A stretch of 64,000 bases of DNA from Thalassobacillus sp. CUG 92003 (GTDB lineage: Bacteria; Bacillota; Bacilli; Bacillales; Halobacillaceae), in the NCBI RefSeq assembly GCF_013618635.1, contig NZ_JABLSJ010000002.1, positions 186,001 to 250,000 on the forward strand, read 5' to 3'. A program made the position numbers and the translations under genes. This document shows, in pieces, positions 24,911 to 33,865 of this stretch. The notes under the pieces are model-generated. The model searched no databases, was not told the origin of the DNA, and was given only the letters and a program-made list of their open reading frames with translations. Positions within the stretch are counted from its first letter, which is position 1, and each line of letters begins with the position of its first letter.

Positions 24911-26164
24911 TTACGATTTAGGAAGCGAAAGTTTAATGAATTTTCGTTTGCCTACTTGTACGACGAGGCCGTTCGTGGCAGTCACCATTAAGGAAGGGTC
25001 ATGCACTTTTTCCTGATCTATCCGGACGCCGCCATTCAACACCATACGTCTCGCTTCACTTTTGGAGGGGAGCATGTCTAACGCTTTAATTAAATCAACG
25101 ATGGAAAGGGAATCGGGTCCTTCCCACACAACTTCCGGAATTTCTGTCGGCATATTGTTTTTTTGGAAAACAGTGGCGAAATGCTTGCTGGCTTCTTGGG
25201 CGGTGCTGTCGTCATAAAGCATCTCAACAAAGGAATAGGCAAGTCGCGCTTTCGCATCGCGCGGATGCAGCGTTTGATCGTTCAACTGTTGTTTGATCGC
25301 GCTTACTTCCTTGATGGTCAGGTTGGAAGCCAGTTCAAAATATTTCACCATAAGTTTATCGGGAATCGACATCGTTTTGCCGTAAATCTCATTCGGGTGT
25401 TCGCTAATACCGATATAGTTGTTTTTAGACTTCGACATTTTCTCCACGCCATCTAATCCTTCGATTAAAGGGAGCAGCAGCACGACCTGTTTTTCGATTC
25501 CAAATCGTTCCTGTACGTGTCTGCCGAATAACACGTTGAAATGCTGGTCGGTTCCCCCGAGTTCGATGTCGCTGGCTAATTGTGCGGAATCATAGCCCTG
25601 CATGATGGGATAGAAAAATTCATGGAGGTAGATCGGTTTTTCAGCTTCATATCGCTGGTGGAAATCATCCCGTTCTAACATGCGCGCGACGGTCACATGA
25701 CTGGATAACCGAATCATTTCCGTTAAGTCCACTTGCGAAAGCCATTTTGAATTATAGTAAAGTTCAACTTTTTCCATATCGATGATCTTGCCGAATTGTT
25801 CAAAATACGTCTGGGCGTTGTGGCGCACTTCCTCGTCTGTTAAAGCTGTGCGTGCAGCCGATTTGCCTGTCGGGTCGCCGATTTTTCCAGTGAAATCACC
25901 AATAATGAGCTGAATGGTGTGACCGAGCGATTGGAATTGCTTCAACTTGTTCAAGACCACGGTATGGCCGATGTGAACATCTGGAGCGGTAGGATCAAGG
26001 CCAAGCTTCACCTTCAATGGTTCTTTCTCAGCCACTGATTTGGCGATTTTCTGCTTGAATTCAGCTTCCGGAATAATCTCGGTCACGCCGTAGGATAGGA
26101 TCTGATACTGATGGTTCACCTCTTCAATCTGTTCTACTGAAAGTTGATTCAAAACATCCTCCAC
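24911..26164 (-). CDS. tyrS: Tyrosyl-tRNA synthetase
   Basis: A 417-residue class I synthetase that loads tRNA-Tyr. Signature motifs are PDVHIGHTVVL (HIGH) and EKMSKSKNN (KMSKS), with a C-terminal S4-like RNA-binding domain (SKSEARRMVLNGGVRID). The sequence belongs to the TyrZ/type 2 branch. The frame is open for 79 codons further upstream, but that part is the T-box leader; GTG at 26164, 8 bases after AAAGGAGG, is the start. Expression is controlled by tRNA-Tyr charging through the T-box. Confidence 0.93.
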   Translation of the reverse strand: MEDVLNQLSVEQIEEVNHQYQILSYGVTEIIPEAEFKQKIAKSVAEKEPLKVKLGLDPTAPDVHIGHTVVLNKLKQFQSLGHTIQLIIGDFTGKIGDPTGKSAARTALTDEEVRHNAQTYFEQFGKIIDMEKVELYYNSKWLSQVDLTEMIRLSSHVTVARMLERDDFHQRYEAEKPIYLHEFFYPIMQGYDSAQLASDIELGGTDQHFNVLFGRHVQERFGIEKQVVLLLPLIEGLDGVEKMSKSKNNYIGISEHPNEIYGKTMSIPDKLMVKYFELASNLTIKEVSAIKQQLNDQTLHPRDAKARLAYSFVEMLYDDSTAQEASKHFATVFQKNNMPTEIPEVVWEGPDSLSIVDLIKALDMLPSKSEARRMVLNGGVRIDQEKVHDPSLMVTATNGLVVQVGKRKFIKLSLPKS

Positions 26165-26437
26165 TTGCCCTTCCTCCTTTATATCAAAAATAAGACAAGG
26201 TGCGCCCCATATCCTGGGACGCACCTTGTCTGCACGCGTTACCACCCAAGTTAAAGAATGATCGACCATTCTCTCCCTCTTAGCAAGATAACGGATTGAC
26301 CGTCTTTTACACATGTGTAAAAGAAGCTCCGAAACGTAATTCAGGCGCTGGTATGTGCCGATTTCCACCAACCATCGGCTCTCTTTTACAGGGAGCAGCA
26401 CCTTACTTCATTTCTTCTCAGCGGTAATGATAATTGA
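26165..26437 (-). promoter_or_regulatory. T-box riboswitch leader of tyrS
   Basis: On the minus strand the T-box core TGGGTGGTAACGCG lies at 26248-26235. It is followed by a terminator hairpin (26230-26194, GACAAGGTGCG paired with CGCACCTTGTC) and a T run. Stem I closes with GCTCC and GGAGC; near its base the specifier loop shows TAC (26338-26336), a tyrosine codon. A long palindrome TTTTACACATGTGTAAAA (about 26305-26322) is a further leader stem. Confidence 0.9.
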
Positions 26438-26442
26438 AATCT

Positions 26443-26471
26443 ATCTTATGTGTATCTGAATGGAAAGTCAA
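26443..26471 (-). promoter_or_regulatory. Promoter of tyrS
   Basis: On the minus strand TTGACT (26471-26466) and TAAGAT (26448-26443) are 17 bases apart, placing the start of the T-box leader near 26437. Confidence 0.7.
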
Positions 26472-26573
26472 TATGATTTCTGAAAAATTATAAATAAGAC
26501 ACTGTGATGATACTCTTGAGCCCTGTCAGAAGCTTAAATCAATTTCATTTATGTAAAAATTCTAAAAATTCAT

Positions 26574-26603
26574 TTGATTTGCACGTTTTCTTTGTGATAG
26601 AAT
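26574..26603 (+). promoter_or_regulatory. Possible promoter and operator of the ubiX-ubiD operon
   Basis: TTGATT (26574-26579) and TAGAAT (26598-26603) are 18 bases apart. An imperfect inverted repeat follows (AGAATTCAATTC at 26599-26610 and GGAATTGATTCT further downstream), a candidate site for the IclR regulator encoded in the operon. No other gene is seen in 26472-26684. Confidence 0.4.
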
Positions 26604-26684
26604 TCAATTCAATAAATCTTATATTTAAGGAATTGATTCTCGTTTATTGAGACAAAGGTAAATTATAGCAGAGGAGGAGTTTTT

Positions 26685-27311
26685 ATGAAGAGGATTGTTA
26701 TTGGAATAACGGGTGCCAGTGGTGTCATATATGGCATCAGGATGATTGAAGTATTAAATCATGTAGGCGTGGAGACCCATGTCGTTTTAAGTAACGCAGC
26801 AGTTCAAACTATGCGATTAGAAACATCGGATTATTCTGTAGATGATGTGTACCAAGTGGCTCATTCAGTCTATAAACAAAAAGATATTGGGGCTGCAATT
26901 TCGAGCGGTTCATTTAAGGTGGACGGGATGGTGATCGCCCCATGTTCAATGAAGACACTTTCTGGCATTGCTAACAGTTATGATGATCAATTAATTGTAA
27001 GGGCAGCTGATGTCCAATTAAAAGAACGGAGAAAACTTGTGCTTATGGTCCGCGAAACCCCTTTAAATCTCAGTCATTTGAATCATATGACTTTGATTAC
27101 GCAAATGGGCGGAGTGATATTCCCGCCAGTTCCTTCTTTTTATCATCAGCCTGACACTATAGATGATATTGTTGATCAGACTGTCGGGAGAGTACTCGAT
27201 CAATTTGATATAGAGGCAGACATTTTTAATCGTTGGGATGGAAGTCGGAAGAGACCAGCGAGCAAAACAGAAAAACGAGCTGAAAATGTTATTGGTCTCA
27301 TGCACCAGTGA
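26685..27311 (+). CDS. ubiX: UbiX-family flavin prenyltransferase
   Basis: A 208-residue flavoprotein that makes prenylated FMN, the cofactor of UbiD decarboxylases. It has the N-terminal ITGASGVIYG nucleotide-binding loop, the IAPCSMKTLSGIANSY region, and VRETPLNLSHLNHM. SD GAGGAGGAG precedes the ATG. It is the first gene of a nine-gene set on one strand, and the partner UbiD is encoded two genes downstream. Homologues with this pairing serve phenolic and heteroaromatic acid decarboxylation. Confidence 0.92.
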   Translation: MKRIVIGITGASGVIYGIRMIEVLNHVGVETHVVLSNAAVQTMRLETSDYSVDDVYQVAHSVYKQKDIGAAISSGSFKVDGMVIAPCSMKTLSGIANSYDDQLIVRAADVQLKERRKLVLMVRETPLNLSHLNHMTLITQMGGVIFPPVPSFYHQPDTIDDIVDQTVGRVLDQFDIEADIFNRWDGSRKRPASKTEKRAENVIGLMHQ

Positions 27312-27337
27312 TTTCGTGATGATGGGAGGAGGAAACG

Positions 27338-28717
27338 TTGAAGGCAGATAAAGTGATTAGCGGAAATCTCGTTCTAGAGGATCGGGTGGTCCGCGGTGAA
27401 GTAGGAATCAAAGACGGTGTTATTGTTGAAATCAAAGATAATGGTGATTCGATTCAAGCGAGAGAAAAGTTAGATTTTGGAGAGTGCTATGTTTTCCCGG
27501 GCTTTATTGATGTGCATGTCCATTGCTTCAGCAACCCAGATGAGGGGTTCACGAAAGTTTCGCGAGGGGCGGCTGTCGGAGGAATAACCAGTTTTCTTGA
27601 TATGCCTTATGATTTGCCAAATCCGATAAATAACGTGGATGAGTTTCAATCAAAAAGGAGGCGTCTGGAACAAGAATCCCACGTGGATGGCGGATTGATT
27701 GCCACAATTAAAAAATCTGGAGGTTTGGATCAAATTCAACCCCTGGCAGAAGCAGGGGCAGCAGCATTTAAAATGTCGCTATTTGAGACTGATCCCTATC
27801 GGTTTCCAAGAATTCCGGATTACGAGATATATCGAGCTTTTCAATTAATTCGTGAAACTGGGCTTCGAGTTGGGTTTCATGCCGAAAATGACGATTTAAT
27901 TTACCCTTTGATTGAAGAACATAAAAAAAATAATAATACCGAACCAGTCGCCCATTCTGATAGTCGCCCTCCTGTTACCGAGTCGAGTGCCGTATTAAAA
28001 CTATTAGAATTTGCCTACTGGACTCGGGTCAAATTGCACATTTTCCACGTTACCCTGCCACGGTGCATTGATTACATTCAACAATTTAGGAAAGAAGGGG
28101 TCGATGTAACAGCAGAGACATGCTACCATTATTTACTTTTAGATATAGAGGACTTAAAAGAAAAAGGGCCGCTAGTCAAAGTTAACCCCCCTGTACGTTC
28201 CAAAGAGGATGTAGTTGGGTTATGGCACCGTCTGAAAACAGGGGAAATAGAATTTGTCACCTCTGACCATGCCCCTTGGCTGTATGATAAGAAACTGGAA
28301 GGGGAGGGGGATATATTTAAATCTCCTTCGGGTCTCCCAGGTATCGAAATACTCGCCCCCCTTCTGTACGATGCCGCTGTTGTTTCGGGAAAATTAACGC
28401 CTGTAGAATTTGGGAAAATCATGGCAACGAACCCAGCCCAAACATTTAACTTGCACAAGAAGGGTTCGATTGCGATTGGGAATGATGGAGATTTAACCGT
28501 CGTGAATCCGCATAAGACTCATAGGATTAATGCTCAAGCACTTCAGTCCATTGCTACCTGGACCCCCTTTGACCAACAACAGTTACAAGGGAAAATCGCA
28601 GCTACTTTTGTCCGGGGTCACTTGGTCTACGATGGAGAAAAGCTGACTGGTGTACCTGGAGATGGTAAGTTCATCCCGGGTTTGGCCTACAAAACTGAAA
28701 GAGAAATGATTAAATAA
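27338..28717 (+). CDS. Cyclic amidohydrolase (dihydroorotase/hydantoinase/allantoinase family)
   Basis: A 459-residue metal-dependent hydrolase. The start is TTG after GGGAGGAGG. Binuclear metal site motifs are present: IDVHVHCF (HxH), carboxylated lysine in AFKMSLFE, GFHAEND, LHIFHVTLP and TSDHAPW. The family opens cyclic amides such as dihydroorotate, hydantoins and allantoin. Sitting between ubiX and ubiD, it suggests that the operon degrades a nitrogen heterocycle bearing a carboxylate. Specific substrate unknown. Confidence 0.88.
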   Translation: MKADKVISGNLVLEDRVVRGEVGIKDGVIVEIKDNGDSIQAREKLDFGECYVFPGFIDVHVHCFSNPDEGFTKVSRGAAVGGITSFLDMPYDLPNPINNVDEFQSKRRRLEQESHVDGGLIATIKKSGGLDQIQPLAEAGAAAFKMSLFETDPYRFPRIPDYEIYRAFQLIRETGLRVGFHAENDDLIYPLIEEHKKNNNTEPVAHSDSRPPVTESSAVLKLLEFAYWTRVKLHIFHVTLPRCIDYIQQFRKEGVDVTAETCYHYLLLDIEDLKEKGPLVKVNPPVRSKEDVVGLWHRLKTGEIEFVTSDHAPWLYDKKLEGEGDIFKSPSGLPGIEILAPLLYDAAVVSGKLTPVEFGKIMATNPAQTFNLHKKGSIAIGNDGDLTVVNPHKTHRINAQALQSIATWTPFDQQQLQGKIAATFVRGHLVYDGEKLTGVPGDGKFIPGLAYKTEREMIK

Positions 28718-28732
28718 GAGGGTGAAGGAAAA

Positions 28733-30085
28733 ATGACGCAAGACATGAGAGCAGCGTTAAACGCATTAGAGGAGGCTGGCCGAATAACGACAGTAAATGG
28801 CGAAGTTCAAGTCAAATATGAACTGCCTGCCGTGTTATCACAAATGGCAGATCGCTCAGCCGTGATATTTAGAAACGTCAAGGGATATTCGATGGCAGTC
28901 ATCGGTAACCTCGTTGACCGAGAAAATTTTGCTCTGGCATGCGGAATCGAAAAGACACTCTCAGCTTCACTTAAGTATATTGATGACGCCACGAATAACC
29001 CGATTAAGCCGACAGTCGAGGACGAGGCACCTTGTCGTGAAATTGTGATTACAGATGGTATCGATATTATGAAAACATTGCCTGTTAACACCTTTTTTGA
29101 AAAGGAAGCCGGTCCATATATCAGTGCTGGAATGATTGTTGCAAAAGATCCTGAGACTGGGAAGCGGAATGTGTCGATCAATCGTTTGCTCATTTTAGAC
29201 TCAGACTTAATGATGATCGGTATGTCTCCTAGCCATCACCTTCATCAGTTACTGGAAAAGGCTTTAAAACGAGGAGAAAGTTTAGGTGTTTCCATATCGA
29301 TAGGCAATCATCCCGCTGTGTTAGTTGCCTCTAATGCTTATTTGAAATTAGGAGATGATGAATTTGAAATAGCGGGAGGTATGTTCAAAGAGCCTCTAAA
29401 ACTTTCCCCAGGCGTTACTGTTGATGCAGAGGCACCTGCTGGATCAGAAATTGTAATTGAAGCTGAGTTCATTCCCGGCGAGTTGCATGAGGAAGGTCTT
29501 GTATCCGAATTTCACGGCTTATATGTCGATTATGGGAAAAGCCCGTTGCTGAAAGTTAAAGGAATTACTCACCGGAAAAACCCCTTATATCAAACGATTT
29601 TGCCTGGGCGAAATCATGAACATTTTATCATTGGAGCGATGGCGATTGAGACGACTACGTTTGAGCATGTTCGAACGGCGGTTCCCAGAGTCAAACATGT
29701 TTATGTCACTGAAGGGGGAATGGGAAGGGTTCACTGCGTGATTTCGTTATCCAATCCCAAGCCTGGGGAAGGCCAGAAGGCTGCATTTGCCGCGTTCGCC
29801 CATTGCAATCTGATTAAGCGCGTCATTGTCGTAGATGATGACATTCAAATAGATGACCCGGAAGATGTTGAATGGGCGGTTGCGGCCAGAATGAGAACCG
29901 AACGCGATATTATCACGATTCCAGGCGTAAGAGCTGATCGTGCTGAACCACTTGTTAAAGACGATAAAATAACGAAGACGATCATGATTGCACTAAAGGA
30001 ATCAGAAGCTTTACCAAAGGCCGAAATACCTAAAACAATCAGAGAAAAAGTCAAGAACAACTGGGAGCACTATCAAATTAAGTAA
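28733..30085 (+). CDS. UbiD-family prenylated-FMN decarboxylase
   Basis: A 450-residue (de)carboxylase that needs the cofactor made by UbiX. It shows the UbiD layout: an N-terminal domain, a prFMN-binding middle (SISIGNHPAVLVASN, EIAGGMFKEPL), the conserved acidic ELHEEGLVSEFHGLYVDYG stretch, and a C-terminal oligomerisation region. The length is shorter than UbiD of E. coli (497) and like that of many catabolic members. It acts on aromatic or heteroaromatic acids; which one is not evident. SD AGGGTGAAGG is 6 bases upstream. Confidence 0.9.
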   Translation: MTQDMRAALNALEEAGRITTVNGEVQVKYELPAVLSQMADRSAVIFRNVKGYSMAVIGNLVDRENFALACGIEKTLSASLKYIDDATNNPIKPTVEDEAPCREIVITDGIDIMKTLPVNTFFEKEAGPYISAGMIVAKDPETGKRNVSINRLLILDSDLMMIGMSPSHHLHQLLEKALKRGESLGVSISIGNHPAVLVASNAYLKLGDDEFEIAGGMFKEPLKLSPGVTVDAEAPAGSEIVIEAEFIPGELHEEGLVSEFHGLYVDYGKSPLLKVKGITHRKNPLYQTILPGRNHEHFIIGAMAIETTTFEHVRTAVPRVKHVYVTEGGMGRVHCVISLSNPKPGEGQKAAFAAFAHCNLIKRVIVVDDDIQIDDPEDVEWAVAARMRTERDIITIPGVRADRAEPLVKDDKITKTIMIALKESEALPKAEIPKTIREKVKNNWEHYQIK

Positions 30086-30101
30086 AGAGGAGAGAGATGG
30101 A

Positions 30102-31079
30102 ATGAAATTATCAAGGTGGTTAACGTTTTGTGGCTTGGGGATTATGTTGTTAGTAGCCGCAGGATGTTCAGGAGAAACATCGTCCGAATCCGCCGGAGGG
30201 AGTAATTACCCGAACAAATCGATTAATTTAATTGTTCCTTTTCCATCAGGGGATGGCACTGATCTTGTGTCACGGGCATTCGCCAAGTATGCGGAAGAAG
30301 AGTTAGGACAACCAGTCGTTGTCAACAATAAGCCGGGCGGAGGAGGCAGTATTGGTCATGCTGAAGCCTCCAAACAGAAAGCTGACGGATACAACATGCT
30401 GACCGGCTCTTCTGGTGCCATGACAATCAAACCTTATGCTGGTGACGTGCCGTATAGCTATGAGGACTTTACACCAGTTGGACAAATGGTTGAAGTCCCA
30501 ATCGTTATCGCGGTAAATGAATCATCAGAGTTTGAGTCATTAAATGCCTTAGTGAAACATGCTAAAGAGAATCCGGGTGAGGTCACATATTCGACACCAG
30601 CGGCAGGATCGTCTCAGCACGTTTTAATGGAGCACTTTGCTTCTCAAAATGATCTTGAACTGAAACACGTGCCAGGAGAGGGGGGTAATGGAGCTGTGTC
30701 GTCCGTTATGGGTGGACACGTTGATGTTGTTGCAGTCGGTGCACCTCCAATTGCAGGAAAGGATGTCAAAAAGTTGGCTGTAACGACTGAGGAGAGGTCA
30801 GAGTTCATGCCAGAAGTACCAACCTTTAAGGAACAAGATTTCGAAATCGATTCGTCACTTTGGTTTGGGCTGTTTGTTCCGAGTGGTACTCCTGAAGACA
30901 TAGTCGCTCAGTTAGAAGAATCACTAAAAAAAGCGAGTGAAGATTCTGATGTTAAAGAGGAATGGAAGAATCTCAACTTAAGCCCTGCTTATTTAAATTC
31001 GGAAGATTTTCAAAAGAAAATAGAAAACATTGCAAATGAAAATAAGCAGATTGTTAAAGAGATCGGACTTACTAAATAA
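30102..31079 (+). CDS. TctC-family substrate-binding lipoprotein
   Basis: A 325-residue extracytoplasmic binding protein of the tripartite tricarboxylate transporter (TTT) family. It has a lipoprotein signal with lipobox VAAGCSG, then the Bug-type fold: YPNKSINLIVPFPSGDGTD at the start of the mature part, and NNKPGGGGSIGHAE. It follows ubiD by 16 bases and precedes the two membrane subunits. It probably binds the carboxylate substrate of this operon. Confidence 0.92.
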   Translation: MKLSRWLTFCGLGIMLLVAAGCSGETSSESAGGSNYPNKSINLIVPFPSGDGTDLVSRAFAKYAEEELGQPVVVNNKPGGGGSIGHAEASKQKADGYNMLTGSSGAMTIKPYAGDVPYSYEDFTPVGQMVEVPIVIAVNESSEFESLNALVKHAKENPGEVTYSTPAAGSSQHVLMEHFASQNDLELKHVPGEGGNGAVSSVMGGHVDVVAVGAPPIAGKDVKKLAVTTEERSEFMPEVPTFKEQDFEIDSSLWFGLFVPSGTPEDIVAQLEESLKKASEDSDVKEEWKNLNLSPAYLNSEDFQKKIENIANENKQIVKEIGLTK

Positions 31080-31115
31080 ATTCTTATTCGTTGCAAAAGG
31101 ATGGAGGTGTGGAAT

Positions 31116-31544
31116 TTGAAAAATCAGGATGTCATTGTAGGAGCATTATCATTGGTATTAGCGGTACTGGGCATGGTGGCGTCATCCTCTCTTCCCACAC
31201 AGGGGACAAGCAATGTCTCGGCAGGCTTTTATCCCCTGCTTTTGTTTATCCTGTTGGGTTTATGTTCGCTTGGAATTTTATGGAGAGGATTTAAAAAAGT
31301 AGAAAGGAACGTTTTTCCTTCATTTAAATGGACGAGAATTATTCCGTTCATTCTGCTGATTATCTTTTATGCGTTTTCCCTCAATTGGGCAGGTTTTTTA
31401 ATTTCAACCCTCATCTTTATGGTGACTGCCATGAGAATACTTGGAGAGCATAAGCTTTGGAAGTTAGCGGGCATACCTCTTCTGAGTACATTTGCAATTT
31501 ATATTACGTTTGTTCATCTATTTCAAATTACACTTCCATCCTAA
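31116..31544 (+). CDS. TctB-family small membrane subunit
   Basis: A 142-residue protein with four hydrophobic segments, the small permease of the TTT system. ATGGAGGTG at 31101 is the ribosome binding site rather than the start; TTG at 31116 fits, giving MKNQDVIVGALSL. Motifs such as SAGFYPLLLF(ILLG) are TctB-like. Confidence 0.85.
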   Translation: MKNQDVIVGALSLVLAVLGMVASSSLPTQGTSNVSAGFYPLLLFILLGLCSLGILWRGFKKVERNVFPSFKWTRIIPFILLIIFYAFSLNWAGFLISTLIFMVTAMRILGEHKLWKLAGIPLLSTFAIYITFVHLFQITLPS

Positions 31545-31560
31545 AAGGGGATTGAAACTA

Positions 31561-33054
31561 ATGGCTAATTTAGAACAGCTGATTTCTGCTCTGGCAACTG
31601 TAGCAACTCCGTTGACGATCGCCTGGATCTTCTTAGGAGTCGTAATTGGGATATTATTTGGTGCCGCACCAGGACTTACAGCAACGACGGGGGTAGCAAT
31701 ATTCACTCCAGTCACCTTTTATCTTCCGTTCCAAGTTTCGATGGCGTTGCTGCTTGGAATATTTGCAGGCGGATTTTACGCTGGCAGTATTCCAGCCATA
31801 TTAATAAAAACGCCGGGTGCGCCAGGTAATGCAGCTACAATATTAGATGGTTACCCAATGGCCCAGAGTGGTAAACCTGGTCAAGCATTAGGTTATTCAG
31901 TCATTGCCTCTTGGTTTGGCGGAACTTTATCAGCCTTCATCTTAATGTTGCTTGCACCTACGGTTGGTGCTTTTACATTGAAGTTCGGTCCCCCGGAATA
32001 CTTTGCTTTAGGCATTCTAGGGTTAGCTTGTGTCGCTGGTGTCAGTGAAGGCTCTTTGTTAAAAGGAGCAGCTGGGGCGCTGTTCGGTATGATCCTCGCT
32101 ACAATTGGAATGGATCCAATCGCTGGACTTTCCAGATTTACGTTCGGCAGCACCTATTTAATGGGAGGCGTGGCTTTAATTCCCGCTTTGATTGGTTTGT
32201 TTGCTGTAAGTGAAGTTCTCAGTAAAACCGAAATTGTATCTGAAGGATTTGGGAAGCTTGGGAAGGTGAAAAATGTGCTGCCAAAATTTAAAGAATTTTG
32301 GATATATAAATGGACGATGTTGAAAGGCGCCCTGATGGGTTCATTTATTGGGGCGCTGCCTGGTACAGGACCTACCATTGCTTCCTGGATCAGTTATAAT
32401 GAGGCTAAGAGAGCTTCTAAGCAATCTGACAAGTTCGGCAAGGGGAGTGAAGAAGGGATTATCGCCAGTGAAAGTGCCAACAATGCGGTGACGGGAGGCG
32501 CTTTACTCCCTTTACTGACGTTAGGGATCCCCGGAGACACGGTGACGGCAGTTCTGCTTGGAGCCCTCATGATTAAAGGTGTGACACCAGGGCCAACGCT
32601 GATAACAGATAATTATAGTCTTGTTGCTGAGATACTATGGATCCTCGTTATTGCAAACGTCTTTTTATTAATCGTAGGGATTCTAGGCAGTAAGCTTTTC
32701 CCAAAACTACTAAAGACTCCTATGCCCATCATGCTTCCTCTTATCATCGTGATGTGCGTCACGGGAGGCTACGCTGTTAATAATTCTGTATTTGATGTCA
32801 AAGTTATCATGTTTTTAGGGGTATTAGGATTCTTTTTCATGAAATTCGGCTTCCCTATCCCGCCGATTGTTTTAGGGTTAGTGCTTGGTCCTATCATTGA
32901 GAAGAATTTGATAGGCAGCCTAGTCACTTCTGACATGAATCCTCTCATTTTTGTGACAAGACCGATTAGTGGAACCATTTTAGCTCTTACTGTGTTGTTT
33001 GTCTACTTTATTACCAAACAAGGAAAAAGTAATTCTGATGCAGGAGCGTCATAA
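31561..33054 (+). CDS. TctA-family large membrane subunit
   Basis: A 497-residue permease of the TTT system with about 11-12 membrane segments. Signature regions are IGILFGAAPGLTATTGVAIFTP, GFYAGSIPAILIKTPGAPG (first 19-residue Gly/Pro motif) and FIGALPGTGPTIASWISY plus LTLGIPGD. ATG 31561 with AAAAGGGGAT upstream is chosen; the longer open frame from 31492 lies inside tctB. Uses an ion gradient to import the ligand delivered by the TctC protein. Confidence 0.93.
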   Translation: MANLEQLISALATVATPLTIAWIFLGVVIGILFGAAPGLTATTGVAIFTPVTFYLPFQVSMALLLGIFAGGFYAGSIPAILIKTPGAPGNAATILDGYPMAQSGKPGQALGYSVIASWFGGTLSAFILMLLAPTVGAFTLKFGPPEYFALGILGLACVAGVSEGSLLKGAAGALFGMILATIGMDPIAGLSRFTFGSTYLMGGVALIPALIGLFAVSEVLSKTEIVSEGFGKLGKVKNVLPKFKEFWIYKWTMLKGALMGSFIGALPGTGPTIASWISYNEAKRASKQSDKFGKGSEEGIIASESANNAVTGGALLPLLTLGIPGDTVTAVLLGALMIKGVTPGPTLITDNYSLVAEILWILVIANVFLLIVGILGSKLFPKLLKTPMPIMLPLIIVMCVTGGYAVNNSVFDVKVIMFLGVLGFFFMKFGFPIPPIVLGLVLGPIIEKNLIGSLVTSDMNPLIFVTRPISGTILALTVLFVYFITKQGKSNSDAGAS

Positions 33055-33082
33055 TCAATACACGATAAAAAAGGTGATTAAG

Positions 33083-33844
33083 ATGGCAGGAGATGCAAAT
33101 CGCACATTGGAGAGAGGGTTAGATATCCTCTTTCAATTTACAGAAGATAATCCCGTATTAACCGTTAAGGAAATTACACAACAGATCGGTCTTCCTAGAA
33201 GTACAGTGTATCGGTTGCTGGAGACGTTAAAAGCGAAAAGCTTAATCCAAGAATATGGTTCCGGTCAGTATAAGCTAGGTTTAAGTATTCTACAGTTAGC
33301 CAAAGTCTCGATGTCGAGTATGGATTTTCTGAATTTAGCCACTCCCATAATGAAAGAACTTTCCCGAGAAACAGGAGAAACAGTTATCTTATCAGGGATT
33401 GTCGGAAAGCAAACGATTTGTTTTGACCGCGTGGAAAGCTCAAAGACGATTAAGCTCACCTTTGAAAGAGGCAAGGTTCAGTCACTTCATGCAGGTGCTT
33501 CCGCCAAAATATTACTCTCTTATATGGAAGAGGAAATTCAGGAAAATATTCTAGATGATTTTTTAGAAAGTGGGTTAATCGACTCCAAACAAACATTCAA
33601 AGAACAGCTAAAACATGTTAAGAAATCAGGCTATGTCACGAGCTTTGAAGAAATTGACCAAGAAGCATGGGCTGTTGCTGCGCCTATCTTTGGCTCAAGA
33701 GGGCATATTCTGGCAGGTCTGACAGTTGCTGGACCACAATTTCGGTTAGATGAAGCCAAAAAACAGGCCATATTAGAAGATTTGTTAAGCTACGCTCGCG
33801 ACTTGAACGAAAGAGTTGAAATTTCAGAGATTAATGATGTTTAA
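33083..33844 (+). CDS. IclR-family transcriptional regulator
   Basis: A 253-residue regulator: an N-terminal winged helix-turn-helix (LTVKEITQQIGLPRSTVYRLLETL) and a C-terminal IclR effector domain (LSRETGETVILSGIVGKQTICFDRVES, LHAGASAKILLSYM). It starts at ATG 33083 after AAAAGGTGA. IclR proteins typically govern neighbouring aromatic or acid catabolic genes and bind a pathway compound. It is embedded in the operon it probably controls. Confidence 0.92.
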   Translation: MAGDANRTLERGLDILFQFTEDNPVLTVKEITQQIGLPRSTVYRLLETLKAKSLIQEYGSGQYKLGLSILQLAKVSMSSMDFLNLATPIMKELSRETGETVILSGIVGKQTICFDRVESSKTIKLTFERGKVQSLHAGASAKILLSYMEEEIQENILDDFLESGLIDSKQTFKEQLKHVKKSGYVTSFEEIDQEAWAVAAPIFGSRGHILAGLTVAGPQFRLDEAKKQAILEDLLSYARDLNERVEISEINDV

Positions 33845-33865
33845 TCTACTTTGGAGGGTTAGAAA

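Noticed and set aside
26165..26401. In-frame N-terminal extension of tyrS
   Set aside because: This stretch is the T-box leader; TyrS homologues start at the GTG with the good SD, and the extended length would be abnormal.
31492..31560. Longer start of the TctA permease
   Set aside because: The extension lies in the coding end of tctB and lacks an SD; ATG 31561 gives the usual N-terminus.
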